Positions 8,942 through 17,162 of a DNA stretch of 64,000 nucleotides are shown one piece after another. Origin of the DNA: Tahibacter harae (GTDB taxonomy: Bacteria; Pseudomonadota; Gammaproteobacteria; Xanthomonadales; Rhodanobacteraceae); assembly GCF_024437735.1 (NCBI RefSeq), contig NZ_JANFQO010000001.1, positions 186,001-250,000 of the forward strand, given 5' to 3'. The notes beneath the pieces are model-generated. The model was not told the DNA's origin and did no database searches. It saw only the letters and a program-made list of their open reading frames with translations. Each line of letters opens with the position of its first letter. Position 1 is the stretch's first letter. The position numbers and the translations under genes are program-made.

Positions 8942-9592
8942 ATGAAGCCGGGAACTGCCTTGTATAAAAACATCAGACCCATAAGTCGGATCGCGCCGGC
9001 TCTGCTGCTGGCTGCGGCCGGCGCCGCTTGCGCCGAGCCGGAGACGTCAGCGCGGGAAAAATCCGCTCAGGCGACAACCGCGCAGGAAACGGCAACGCCG
9101 CGCAACGGCGCGGCAATCTATCTGGCCGACCTGCCGCTGGTCGATGCGGACGGCAACACCGTGGATCTCTACCGCGACCTGATCCAGGGCCACAGTGTCG
9201 TGATCCACAGCTTCTTCGCCCGCTGCGAAGGCAGCTGCCCGGTGATGATGAGCACTTTGCAAAGTCTGCAGAAAAGGCTGGGCGGACATCTGGGCCGCGA
9301 GGTGCGCATCGTCTCCATCACGGTGGATCCGAAGCATGACGGCCAGGCCGAACTGGCCGCCTACGCGCGCCGCGTACAGGCCGGGCCGGGCTGGTATTTC
9401 CTCGGCGGCTCGGAGCAGCAGGTCAGCACCGCACTGCGCCGTATCGGCCAGTACACCGACGCGCCGCAGGACCACATGAACCTCATCATCGTCGGCAACG
9501 ACCGCAGCGGCGACTGGCGCAAGCTGCACGGCCTGGCGCCGGCGCGCGACGTGGTCGCCGGCATACTGGAGGCCATCGCACTGCCCGACTGA
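8942..9592 (+). CDS. SCO1/SenC-family copper chaperone / thiol-disulfide protein
   Basis: A 216-residue protein from ATG 8942. A start at 8876 would read through the repeat region; 8942 places a hydrophobic signal (PALLLAAAGAAC) correctly, possibly with a lipidated cysteine. The SCO signature is complete: CEGSC at 95-99 (CxxxC, within FFARCEGSCPVM) and the distal copper-ligand His178 in DHMNLIIV. The thioredoxin-like core includes IVSITVDPKHD. SCO proteins deliver copper to the CuA site of cytochrome oxidase or to other periplasmic cuproenzymes. Here the nearest candidate client is the multicopper-oxidase-like protein at the start of the cluster, since no cytochrome oxidase genes are nearby. 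That client assignment is inference. Confidence 0.88.
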   Translation: MKPGTALYKNIRPISRIAPALLLAAAGAACAEPETSAREKSAQATTAQETATPRNGAAIYLADLPLVDADGNTVDLYRDLIQGHSVVIHSFFARCEGSCPVMMSTLQSLQKRLGGHLGREVRIVSITVDPKHDGQAELAAYARRVQAGPGWYFLGGSEQQVSTALRRIGQYTDAPQDHMNLIIVGNDRSGDWRKLHGLAPARDVVAGILEAIALPD

Positions 9593-9609
9593 AACCTGCC
9601 GCCACCGCG

Positions 9610-9632
9610 GCGCGGCCTGGCGCCGCGCTTTC
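9610..9632 (+). terminator. Candidate terminator after the SCO gene
   Basis: GCGCGGC, a five-base loop, then GCCGCGC followed by only three T residues, starting 18 bases after the SCO stop. The stem is strong but the T tract is short, so termination efficiency is uncertain. Confidence 0.4.
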
Positions 9633-9829
9633 ACGCATCGGCCTGCCCTTCGCGCCGGCCGCAGAGGTTTTGCGCATCGTGAAAAAAGCGGCGCAGTTGG
9701 TTTATGCTGGCCGCGGGAAAACAGGACGAAACCACAGCCGCACTGCGCGCCGCTCCGGTGCGCGCAGCCGCCCGCCTGCGGTTCCGGCTCACACCAGTGC
9801 GTAGGCAGCTCATTCACGGGGGCGCGGGC

Positions 9830-10456
9830 ATGGAGGGACTGGGAGGCGACGGCGAGAATGATCAGCCCTCCGGGACGGCGGCGCTGACCGAATCCGAAAT
9901 AGCCCCGCACCTGAAAGGCGTCACCGCCATGCTCCTGAGGCGGACCCGCGACGCCCAACTGGCCCACGATCTCACCCAGGACGTGGCCCTGGCCGTGCTG
10001 CTGGCCGTCCGCGAAGGGCGCCTGCGCGAACGCGGCGCGCTCTACGCCTACATGCTCCAGGCCGCGCGCAATCTGCTCATGGCCAGCCAGCGCAAGAAGG
10101 CGCCGGAGACCGTGGACACACTGCCGGAAGACAGCGCGCTCTGGCAGGAGCAGATCCTGCTGCCCGAACAGGTCTTCGAGCGCGGGCAACTGCATGATCT
10201 GATCGTCGAAGTGCTGGGCGGCCTTTCCGTGGAACGCGACCGCCAGCTGCTGCGCGGCTACTACGTCGACGGCCTGGACAAGCCCGAACTGATGCAGATT
10301 CTGCAGATGGACGCCACCCTGTTCGACAAGACCCTGTTCCGCGCGCGCGAGCGCATCTGTGAGGCAATGCGCAAAAAAATGCAGCGAAGCCCGGCGAACG
10401 TGGAAGAATCCGCGCCCTCGGCCGTCCCTGTCGGCGGCAAGCCGAGGTTTTCATGA
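9830..10456 (+). CDS. ECF-type RNA polymerase sigma factor
   Basis: A 208-residue protein. ATG 9830 was chosen because it follows a GGGGG stretch and begins just before the conserved part; the frame is open further upstream, but that sequence looks non-coding. Region 2 spans about residues 30-90 (LAHDLTQDVALAVLLA, then LYAYMLQAARNLLMASQRKK). Region 4 spans about 130-190 (LSVERDRQLLRGYYVDG and the helix ending in RARERICEAMRKK). The spacing and length fit ECF sigma factors, although the family match is not close. Its stop overlaps the start of the next gene by four bases (ATGA), the usual arrangement for a sigma factor and its membrane inhibitor. Targets are unknown; the delta-60 protein gene downstream and the upstream redox cluster are candidates by proximity only. 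Confidence 0.75.
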   Translation: MEGLGGDGENDQPSGTAALTESEIAPHLKGVTAMLLRRTRDAQLAHDLTQDVALAVLLAVREGRLRERGALYAYMLQAARNLLMASQRKKAPETVDTLPEDSALWQEQILLPEQVFERGQLHDLIVEVLGGLSVERDRQLLRGYYVDGLDKPELMQILQMDATLFDKTLFRARERICEAMRKKMQRSPANVEESAPSAVPVGGKPRFS

Positions 10457-11214
10457 TCACTGCGCTGGACAAATACCTGCTGCGCGCCTACCTCGACGAC
10501 AGCATGGACGAGGCCGCGGCCGAGGCCTTCGAGCTGCTGCTGATCGAACGCCCCGAGCTGGCCGAGCTGGTCATTGCCGATGTCGCGCTGGACCTGGGGC
10601 TCAAGGCCGAGGCCGACAGCGGCCTGCTGCCGCCGGCGCTGCACCGCGCCGCACCGGCGTCCGCCGCCAGTACCCGGCAAACCGGGGCGGCGCCGAAGGA
10701 GCCTGCGCCGCAGACCGCGGCCGTGGTGCCGCTGCGCACGGGCCAGCCCGCCGCGCCGGAAACGTCGCAGACAGGCCCGGCACGCGGCGAAATCCACCCA
10801 CCCTTGCGCGAGCGCCGCCGCAGCGCGGCACCCTACCTCGCCGCTGCCGCGGCACTGCTCGCCGTGGGCCTGGGCCTGGGACGCCAGCTGCAACCCGGCC
10901 AGCCCATGCTCAGCGCCACCGAAGTCGCGGTAGCCGATACCTTGCGCGGCAGCGGCTTACGCCAGGTGCGCCTGCCGGCCGCGGGCGCGCTCACCTTGTC
11001 CGTGCCGGTGATACTGACCCAGGAATGTACGCCGCCCCTGCTGCTCAGCCTGGCCCAGGGCGGCCGGCGCTGGGAAATCGAGCCGAACAAGCCGGTGGAC
11101 GACTATGTCCACGTCCGCGTCGACGCCGGCCGGCTGCAACCCGGCACGGCGGAAATCCAGCTCAGCTGCGCCGGCAAACCGCTGCAGACCACGGGCGTGG
11201 AGTTCACGCGCTGA
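10453..11214 (+). CDS. Membrane protein, probable anti-sigma factor
   Basis: A 253-residue protein whose ATG lies inside the end of the sigma gene. The first 50 residues are helical and acidic (DDSMDEAAAEAFELLLIERP), compatible with an anti-sigma domain, but the zinc-binding HxxxCxxC motif is absent. A Pro/Ala/Thr-rich linker precedes one transmembrane helix at about 126-145 (PYLAAAAALLAVGLGLG). The C-terminal 105 residues are periplasmic beta-type sequence with two cysteines (TQECTPP and QLSCAGK) that could form a disulfide and sense redox or envelope stress. The role as partner of the upstream sigma factor rests on gene overlap and topology, not on a recognised domain. Confidence 0.65.
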   Translation: MITALDKYLLRAYLDDSMDEAAAEAFELLLIERPELAELVIADVALDLGLKAEADSGLLPPALHRAAPASAASTRQTGAAPKEPAPQTAAVVPLRTGQPAAPETSQTGPARGEIHPPLRERRRSAAPYLAAAAALLAVGLGLGRQLQPGQPMLSATEVAVADTLRGSGLRQVRLPAAGALTLSVPVILTQECTPPLLLSLAQGGRRWEIEPNKPVDDYVHVRVDAGRLQPGTAEIQLSCAGKPLQTTGVEFTR

Positions 11215-11226
11215 AGCATTGCCGGA

Positions 11227-11258
11227 GGCAGGCGCCGCGCGGCGCCTGCCCGGTTTTT
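11227..11258 (+). terminator. Rho-independent terminator between convergent genes
   Basis: A perfect 10-bp stem (GGCAGGCGCC / GGCGCCTGCC) with loop GCGC is followed by CGG and five T residues, 13 bases after the anti-sigma-like stop codon. It ends the sigma operon just before the convergent gene's stop codon. Confidence 0.85.
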
Positions 11259-11263
11259 CCCGC

Positions 11264-12685
11264 TCAGTCGCCCAGCCTGTCGGCGAAGATCAGCTCGTTG
11301 TCCAGCCGCGCCAGGACCAGCTCGGTGATATTGCTCTGCGTATCGCGCTTGGCGTGGCCGACCAGCACCGGCCTGCCCGCCTGCAAGGTCAGGCTCATCG
11401 CATCGGCGTACGCTCCCTGGGGCACGATGTCGAACAGCGCGATACCGCCGCTGCCGAAGCTCGCGTCCGGCGTGCCGTGGCGTTCCAGGCGCACCGCGGC
11501 AAAGCCGGAGCGCTCGGGGAATACGCCGGTGACCACGCTGAGCACGGCCTTGCCGTCGGACTGCTGGCGCAGCGCCGTGGCGTACTGGCTGCCCGCCTTG
11601 GGCAGCACATCGACGGGCTGGAAGCCGGCCAGCAGCGGATCGCCGTAGTTCGCATCCGGCGCGCCGCTGGCAGTACGCCGGCCGACCACCAGTTTGTAGG
11701 CCGAATCGCCCGCATCGTAGTGGCCGGCAAACAACACCCCTCCATCGCGCTGCACCAGCAGCCGCTCCACGCTGTCGGCACCCGAAGCCGGCGTGAGCCA
11801 GTCCGCGCCGAACAGGTCCCAGCCGTCGCCGGAATAGCTGCTGTCGTAGCCGCCGTCGACATTCAGCCGCACCAGCAGGAAATCGTTGTTCTCCGGCAGT
11901 TCCGGCAATGGCACCTGCTGCATGCCGCCGACCATGATGCGGTCGTCCGGCAGCAGGCCCAGCGTGGTCAGGTTGCCGACATGCTCCAGCACCGCGCCGT
12001 TCTCGGTGCGCAGCAGCTCCACCATGCCGCCGCTGCCGAAGGCGGTATCCGGCTCGCCGCCGGGCAGGAAACGCGCGACCACGCCGCGCGGGAACGAAAC
12101 GCCGCCGACGCGCTCGCCGCAGACCACGATGCGGCCCTGGCTGTCCACGGCCAGGTCATGCCACTGCACCTGCGGCGTGAGACGCAGGCCGCGCTCGCCG
12201 AAACTGTCGTCATTGCTGCCGTCCGCATGCAGCTTCATCACGAAGCCCTGCGCCGGTCCGCGCACGAAGGCCGAGCCCGCGATCACGATGCCGCCGTCGG
12301 CCAGCACCTGCATGCCCTCGGTGATCTGCATGCCCATGGCTTCCACCGGCTCGGGCAGCACGACCACGCCGGGGTTGGCCGGGTCGGCGCCGAAGCCCGT
12401 ATCCGGCGTGCCGTCCGCATTCGTGCGGATCAGCGCGGGCCGGTAATGCGGCTCCCAGGGATGGGTGGGCTCGAAGTAATTGCGTGCGCCGCCCAGCAGC
12501 AATTTACCGTCGGCCAGAGTTGCCGCCGTGGTGGGGCGGAATTCGTGGATGTCGTTGCCGTCGGGCGTGACGAAGGCCACGCCGCCCTGGCCGAAACCGG
12601 CATCCAGGGAACCGTCGGCCGCCGCCGCCGCGGCCGCCAGTACCAACAGACAGGTACCGCTTATGTTTGCTATCGATTTGCTCAC
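11264..12685 (-). CDS. Secreted delta-60-repeat protein
   Basis: A 473-residue protein. The start is GTG at 12685-12683, supported by GAGG about seven bases upstream and a signal peptide (NISGTCLLVLAAAAAAADG) directly after it; the frame is open further upstream with non-coding-like sequence. The mature protein is built of repeats of the type D-G-x-x-D-x-x-F-G-x-x-G followed by strand motifs such as ADGKLLLGG and QSDGKAVLSVV. This is the delta-60 repeat pattern, predicted to form a propeller. The C-terminus ends in NELIFADRLGD, a variant of the I-F-A-x-G-F tail seen on the giant protein at 25951-31533. It converges on the sigma/anti-sigma operon across a shared terminator. Exact function is unknown; extracellular or surface location is likely. 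Confidence 0.8.
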   Translation of the reverse strand: MSKSIANISGTCLLVLAAAAAAADGSLDAGFGQGGVAFVTPDGNDIHEFRPTTAATLADGKLLLGGARNYFEPTHPWEPHYRPALIRTNADGTPDTGFGADPANPGVVVLPEPVEAMGMQITEGMQVLADGGIVIAGSAFVRGPAQGFVMKLHADGSNDDSFGERGLRLTPQVQWHDLAVDSQGRIVVCGERVGGVSFPRGVVARFLPGGEPDTAFGSGGMVELLRTENGAVLEHVGNLTTLGLLPDDRIMVGGMQQVPLPELPENNDFLLVRLNVDGGYDSSYSGDGWDLFGADWLTPASGADSVERLLVQRDGGVLFAGHYDAGDSAYKLVVGRRTASGAPDANYGDPLLAGFQPVDVLPKAGSQYATALRQQSDGKAVLSVVTGVFPERSGFAAVRLERHGTPDASFGSGGIALFDIVPQGAYADAMSLTLQAGRPVLVGHAKRDTQSNITELVLARLDNELIFADRLGD

Positions 12686-13140
12686 GATAAACCTCGTTGC
12701 GGGGAGATGGCGCCAGTCCTGGCGCCCGACCCGGCTTGCGCCGGGACCGCAGCGGCGGACGCACCGCCGCCGCGCAGGGTCGCAGCCTGGAAAAATTTTT
12801 CCGCAAAACGCCAAGGCGTTGGCAATGAATTGAAAACAACCGGTTAAGAAAATCGCGCATGTGACAGTTATTGCGCGCAGCGGCGCAGCGTGACGATCGC
12901 GGAACCGCGCTGAAATTCCGTGCCGAATTGCAAACGATGCGGATGGCCCCGGCGCAGAACGCGCGATACGCAAACACGGCTCGCACGCAAACCGGTTGCG
13001 GTGTTGCACGCGCGCAATACGCAGACCACGACGGCGACGCACCGACCCGCGGCCTCGCATCGCCCGGCGCAGACACCCGGCGCGCAGGAACAGATATGCC
13101 GCGCCGCCGGCGCCTGATCCCGCACTCGCGCCGCCCGCAC
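12686..13140. other. 455-bp non-coding region upstream of the delta-60 gene
   Basis: No convincing gene on either strand. It should hold the promoter of the leftward delta-60 gene. Visible structure: a perfect GGAAAAATTTTTCC palindrome at 12789-12802, then AACGCC-AA-GGCGTT at 12807-12820, plus smaller GC hairpins at about 12709-12765. No clear -35/-10 pair was found. Confidence 0.5.
12789..12820. promoter_or_regulatory. Paired palindromes, candidate operator
   Basis: GGAAAAATTTTTCC (12789-12802), four bases, then the inverted repeat AACGCC/GGCGTT around AA (12807-12820). It lies 104 bp before the GTG of the delta-60 gene. An AT palindrome in such GC-rich sequence stands out; a regulatory role is inference. 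Confidence 0.35.
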
Positions 13141-13641
13141 TCACGCCGCCCGCGTCCGCCGTTCGCGCAGGCAGCGCAACAGCTCTTCCAGGACGAACCC
13201 GCCCGACACAAGAAAAACCAGCACGACGACGGCGACCGCCCAGCCCGGCGCCGCAGGCGCCGCGGAGCCCGCGTCCGCATACAGCCACAGCGCCAGCGCC
13301 CAGGCCACCACCGGCAGGCTGATGAGGAACGCATGGCAGTGGTTTTCCGCGATCGAGATATAGCGCCCGGGCCGCGCGCAGCGCTCATCCCACCAGGCGG
13401 TGAGGCTGTGCGCGAGCACGCAGGCCGCGCCGGCGGCCAGCGTCCAGGGACGCAGTCCGAAGCCCAGTACCAGCAGCACCGGCAATACGATCTGCGTCCA
13501 CTGCAGCAGATGCAGCAGGGATTCGCGCACGCCGACCGAAGTCGCCGAATTGCGCGCGGCACGGTGGCACAGATAATCGCCCAGGCCGCCCAGCGCCCAC
13601 AGCGGCAGCAACACGGCGAAGGCGAACCAGCCCAGGCTCAT
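13141..13641 (-). CDS. Small integral membrane protein
   Basis: A 166-residue protein with four to five hydrophobic segments (about 5-22, 50-70, 72-85, 105-125 and 135-155). Near the N-terminus it has GDYLCHRAARNSATSVGVRE, resembling the (D)YxxHRxxxIExTSGxxES signature of a small uncharacterised membrane family; a DxxxHR pattern in a membrane protein could bind a metal or haem. The start lies one base after the stop of the DUF2269 gene, so it is the last gene of a three-gene operon. No reaction can be assigned. Confidence 0.7.
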   Translation of the reverse strand: MSLGWFAFAVLLPLWALGGLGDYLCHRAARNSATSVGVRESLLHLLQWTQIVLPVLLVLGFGLRPWTLAAGAACVLAHSLTAWWDERCARPGRYISIAENHCHAFLISLPVVAWALALWLYADAGSAAPAAPGWAVAVVVLVFLVSGGFVLEELLRCLRERRTRAA

Positions 13642-13642
13642 C

Positions 13643-14110
13643 TCAGCGCACCGGACGGAACACCATGAAATAGAAAATACCCAGGAAGCAGAACAGGGCG
13701 ACGAAACCCAGCACTACCCACTGGCGCAAACAGCGGCCGAACTGCGCCGGCAGCGCCGTCCCGGCCGCGACCGCCTCGCGCGCCAGCGTGCGCATGCGCA
13801 GCTGCAGCACCACTACGCGCAGCCAGCACAGCGCCGCCACGGCGAACAGCAGCAGGGAGCCGCGCAGCCAGGTGCTGCTCCAGGCCAGCCCGGAGCGGTG
13901 CACCAGCCAGGCGCCGCTCAGCGGCTGCAGCAGCAGGGTCGTCGCGGTGAACAGCCCGTCGGCCAGCACCAGGGCCTCGGCGACGAAGGCGACGATGCGC
14001 GGATCGCGCGAACGCGCGGCGACCAGGAAATACCAGGCCGAGCCCACGCCGGTGCCGAACACGATCGTCGCGGACAGCACATGGATCCACTTAACGACGA
14101 GATAGTCCAC
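13643..14110 (-). CDS. DUF2269-family integral membrane protein
   Basis: A 155-residue protein with four transmembrane segments. The opening (KWIHVLSATIVFGTGVGSAW) and the middle (ADGLFTATTLLLQPLSG) match the DUF2269 pattern: a His in the first helix, G-T-G in the turn, and L-Q-P-L-(T/S)-G. The conserved His suggests haem or quinone contact, but the family is uncharacterised. Its ATG lies 20 bases inside the end of the upstream epimerase-DoxX gene, so the two are translationally coupled. Confidence 0.82.
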   Translation of the reverse strand: MDYLVVKWIHVLSATIVFGTGVGSAWYFLVAARSRDPRIVAFVAEALVLADGLFTATTLLLQPLSGAWLVHRSGLAWSSTWLRGSLLLFAVAALCWLRVVVLQLRMRTLAREAVAAGTALPAQFGRCLRQWVVLGFVALFCFLGIFYFMVFRPVR

Positions 14111-15374
14111 GGGGAGCCTCCACCAGCAACAGCAGCAGGGTCAGCGCCGCGACCGGCACGTTCTTCGCGACAGGCGCATACGGATGCAGCCAGAACTCCG
14201 GCAGCGCGAAGCTGATTACAGCGGTATAGCCCGCCATCAGCAGCAGCTGCAGCCCATAGGCGGCGCGGCGCCAGCGCCGCCACAGCAGCGCCGCGCCCGC
14301 GGCGATGTCCAGCAAGGCCGCGCTCCACAGCGCCGCAACGGCAAGGCCGCCGCGCAGGCCCGTGCGCGCAAGCCAGCCCAGGCTGATATCCGGTGGATAC
14401 AGCAGCGAGGCCACGCCGCTCCAGATCCACAGCAGCACCAGCGATCCGCGCGCCAGCGGTGCCAGCCAGAACCAGGCGGACTGCCAGCGCGCCCAGTCCA
14501 GGTCGGCCGCGGCGAGGAACTGGCACGGATCGCGCGGCGGCCGCCCCAGCAGCGCAGCCAGTGGCGCGGCGTCGGCGCAGTTGCCGCGGTCCAGCATGGC
14601 CAGCGCTTCAGCGTCGGCGAGATCGCGCAGCGGCGTGAGCCGCGCCAGCCGCCGCGCCACACCGGGCGCCACCGCAATGACGCGCGCCGGCCTTGCGCCC
14701 AGTTGTCCGCGCAGCGCGGCGACGTACTCGCGCAGCGTGATGCAGCGCGGACCTGCCAGCGCGATCCGGCCTTCATAGCGGTTCTCCACCAGGCGCAGCA
14801 GCGCTGCCAGCGCGTCGTCGCGGTGCAGCGGCTGCAGTCGCTGGCCGCCGCCGCCGGGCAGGAGCAGCAGCGGCAGCCGGGCCAGCGCCAGGAACAGCCG
14901 CGCACTCGCGCCGCCCGGGCCGAACACCAGCGAAGGCTGCGCCACCGCGACGCTGAGCGGCAGGGCCAGCAGGAACTCGTCCAGGCGGCGCTTGCTGCGG
15001 TGATAGCCGCTGGCCGCCTGCGCGTCGGCGCCCAGTGCAGAAATATGCACAATGCGGCACACCCCGGCTTCGACGCAGGCGGTGTAGAGCGCCTGCGGTC
15101 CGTGCACATGCGCCGCATTGAAATCGCCCGGGCGATTTTCACGGAACAGGCCGGCGGCATTGACGACCACGTCCACGCCGCGCAGCAGGCCGGTCCAGTC
15201 GGCCACGCCGCGCCGCAGACTGAAGTCGACCTGCCGCAGCGCGATTCCGGCCCAGCGGCGCCGCGCCGCCGCCAGATCGCGCACGCCGGCGGTGACCTGG
15301 TGACCCGCATCCTGCAGTGCGGCTACCAGGGCCGAGCCGAGAAATCCGGATGCACCGATCACCAGCACATGCAT
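14091..15374 (-). CDS. NAD(P)-binding epimerase-like protein fused to a DoxX-like membrane domain
   Basis: A 427-residue protein. ATG 15374 is placed by the Rossmann opening MHVLVIGASGFLGSALV (GxxGxxG); earlier in-frame sequence is non-coding-like. Residues 1-290 follow the atypical extended SDR (NAD-dependent epimerase / NmrA-like) pattern: VVNAAGLFRE, then YHRSKRRLDE with the Y-x-x-x-K catalytic pair, then QPSLVFGPGG. Residues about 300-427 contain four membrane helices resembling DoxX (LLWIWSGVASLLYPPDISL and VAKNVPVAALTLLLLLVEAP). The same SDR-DoxX fusion followed by DUF2269 is known in other proteobacteria, supporting a membrane-associated redox operon of unknown substrate. The start codon directly abuts that of the divergent gene at 15369. 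Confidence 0.8.
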   Translation of the reverse strand: MHVLVIGASGFLGSALVAALQDAGHQVTAGVRDLAAARRRWAGIALRQVDFSLRRGVADWTGLLRGVDVVVNAAGLFRENRPGDFNAAHVHGPQALYTACVEAGVCRIVHISALGADAQAASGYHRSKRRLDEFLLALPLSVAVAQPSLVFGPGGASARLFLALARLPLLLLPGGGGQRLQPLHRDDALAALLRLVENRYEGRIALAGPRCITLREYVAALRGQLGARPARVIAVAPGVARRLARLTPLRDLADAEALAMLDRGNCADAAPLAALLGRPPRDPCQFLAAADLDWARWQSAWFWLAPLARGSLVLLWIWSGVASLLYPPDISLGWLARTGLRGGLAVAALWSAALLDIAAGAALLWRRWRRAAYGLQLLLMAGYTAVISFALPEFWLHPYAPVAKNVPVAALTLLLLLVEAPRGLSRR

Positions 15375-15899
15375 ACGCCTGCTCCCGTCCGTGACACCCC
15401 GCGCCCGGGCCTTGTGCGCGCCGCCTGGCGTTCCGGCGCATTCGCCGCGCTGGGTTCCACGCTCGCCGCCGCCGCGCTGAGCCGGCATTTCACCCGGCAC
15501 GCCGCCAGCACCACCAATGCGACCAGCCACTGGCTGTGGGACCGCGCCGCGTTCCGCGTGCACCGCGTCACGCTGCGCCATACCGTGGCGGGCTATCTGA
15601 TCCACCACGCCAGTTCCGTCTTCTGGGCGCTGTTCTTCGAAGCCTGGCGGCAGCGCGCGCCGCGCCGCGCCGCGACCAAGGCCGCGACGGTGGCCGTGAC
15701 CGCGGCCCTGGTCGACTACCGCGTAGTGCCGCGACGGCTGACGCCGGGCTTCGAGGCACACCTGCCGCGGGGCGCGGTCGCCCTGGTCTACGCGGCATTC
15801 GCGCTGGGCCTGCTCGCGGGCAGCCGGCGGCGCGGGACGCGGACTCATCGCCGCGCCGCCGCCGCGCCCCGCGCGCCGCAACGGCGCCGGGCCCCATGA
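15369..15899 (+). CDS. Small membrane protein, divergent from the epimerase-DoxX operon
   Basis: A 176-residue product from ATG 15369; GTG 15414 is a plausible later start, and neither has an obvious Shine-Dalgarno sequence. It has three hydrophobic stretches and conserved-looking His residues (TSHWLWDRAAFRVHRVTLRH, then YLIHHASSVFWALFFEAW), followed by a VDYRVVP motif and an Arg/Ala-rich tail. The clustered histidines and tryptophans suggest a real membrane protein, not a shadow frame; I do not recognise the family. If ATG 15369 is used, the two divergent genes leave no intergenic DNA, so their promoters would lie inside each other's coding region. Confidence 0.55.
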   Translation: MHTPAPVRDTPRPGLVRAAWRSGAFAALGSTLAAAALSRHFTRHAASTTNATSHWLWDRAAFRVHRVTLRHTVAGYLIHHASSVFWALFFEAWRQRAPRRAATKAATVAVTAALVDYRVVPRRLTPGFEAHLPRGAVALVYAAFALGLLAGSRRRGTRTHRRAAAAPRAPQRRRAP

Positions 15900-15918
15900 C
15901 GGTGCGCCGCGGGCGGGC

Positions 15919-16703
15919 TCATTGCCTCGCGCTGCCCGGCCTGGCCACCTTGGCGTGCTTGGCGGCGAGACGCTCGTCCGAGGTGAGGCTGGCCATGGCC
16001 ACTTCCAGCTTGTTGCGCCAGCCCGCGATCACGTCCGCCTCGCCCCGGTTCATCGCGTCGTAGCCGATGCGGGCGACTTCGGCCGGATCCATCTTGCGGC
16101 CGGCGGCGAGCTTGGTGTCGAGCATGCCGGCGCGCTCGAAGAAATCCGTATCGGTCACGCCAGGCATCAGGCAGGACACGGTCACGCCGCTGTCCTTGAG
16201 TTCGTCGCGCACGGCCAGCGCGAACGAATCGACGAAGGCCTTGGTCGCGTTGTAGACCGCCTGGTAGCTGCCCGGCTCGAAGCCGGCGATGGAGCCCGTG
16301 ATCAGGATGCGGCCGCGGCCGGCCGTGCGCATGCGGTTGCCGATGGCGTGCAGCAGGGCCACGGTGCCGCTGACGTTTGTGTCGATCACATGCTGGATCT
16401 GCTGCGGCTGCTGGTCCAGGAATGCGCCGCCCAGGCCGTGCCCCGCGTTGGCGAACAGGGCATCGACGCTGCGCGTGTCCAGCGCGGCCAGCAGTTCGCG
16501 CAGGCCGCCCGGCGTGGCCAGGTCGGTTTCCACGGCGGTGACCTGCGCGCCCAGGCCCTGCAGCATCGCGCTGGCCTGCGCCAGCGGACGGTCCGCCGCA
16601 ATGAGCAAGTCGTAGCCGTCGCTGGCCGCGAGCTTGCCAGTTCCAGGCCTATGCCGGACGAAGCGCCGGTGACGATGGCGAAAAGACGGGTAGGCATGGG
16701 CAT
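15919..16703 (-). pseudogene. Short-chain dehydrogenase/reductase with a one-base frameshift
   Basis: A classical SDR split over two frames. From ATG 16703 (AGGAGAT six bases upstream) the frame gives MPMPTRLFAIVTGASSGIGL, then ELA, the complete TGxxxGIG cofactor loop. The sequence then loses one base near 16636, and the rest continues in another frame as KLAASDGYDLL to the end. That downstream part has the FANAG motif, the active-site Ser in ITGSIAG and the Y-x-x-x-K pair in YNATKAF, ending in a 30-residue tail. Restoring one C after GC at the break gives ELAKLAASDGYD, exactly what an SDR needs. All catalytic elements are intact, so the break is either a recent mutation or a sequencing error. 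Substrate unknown. Confidence 0.85.
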
Positions 16704-17162
16704 GACGATCTCCTGGCAAGGCCGCTGTCGCTGCCGGTAGTGCCTGCCGCGCAATGGCGCAACGGCGGGCGCGGCAGGTCGCGGCGTGGATGGATGCAGC
16801 GATGCCTGCGGCATCGGCGACGGCTGGTTCAGCAACACACATGCCACGGCAGTGCGGCGCGCGCTGCCGGCAATGCGGCGCGACGCGCACGCCGCGCAAT
16901 GCAGAGCCCGCATAATCCACAAGTCACTTATGCACGAATACCAATGAAAGCCCTTGCAGCCTGCACGAAGGGCGCGATCTGCGTTCACGCACCGCCCACG
17001 AGTGGCCGGGACAATGCAGGCCGGTGCCATCCGACGGCTGCGAGGATCGAAAATGACCAGACTGTTGCGCTGCTTCTGCGCCGAGTCCGCCATCAGGCCG
17101 CTACCGCATCACAGCGCGGCCTGCAGCAGAAAACGGCGCGCGTGCGCGGCAGTCCGCTGCCG
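16704..17162. other. 459-bp region between the SDR and the ABC1 kinase genes
   Basis: This gap separates two divergent genes and must hold both promoters. I see no convincing reading frame, RNA or repeat. No good -35/-10 pair stands out. The kinase start at 17163 lacks a strong Shine-Dalgarno sequence. Confidence 0.4.
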
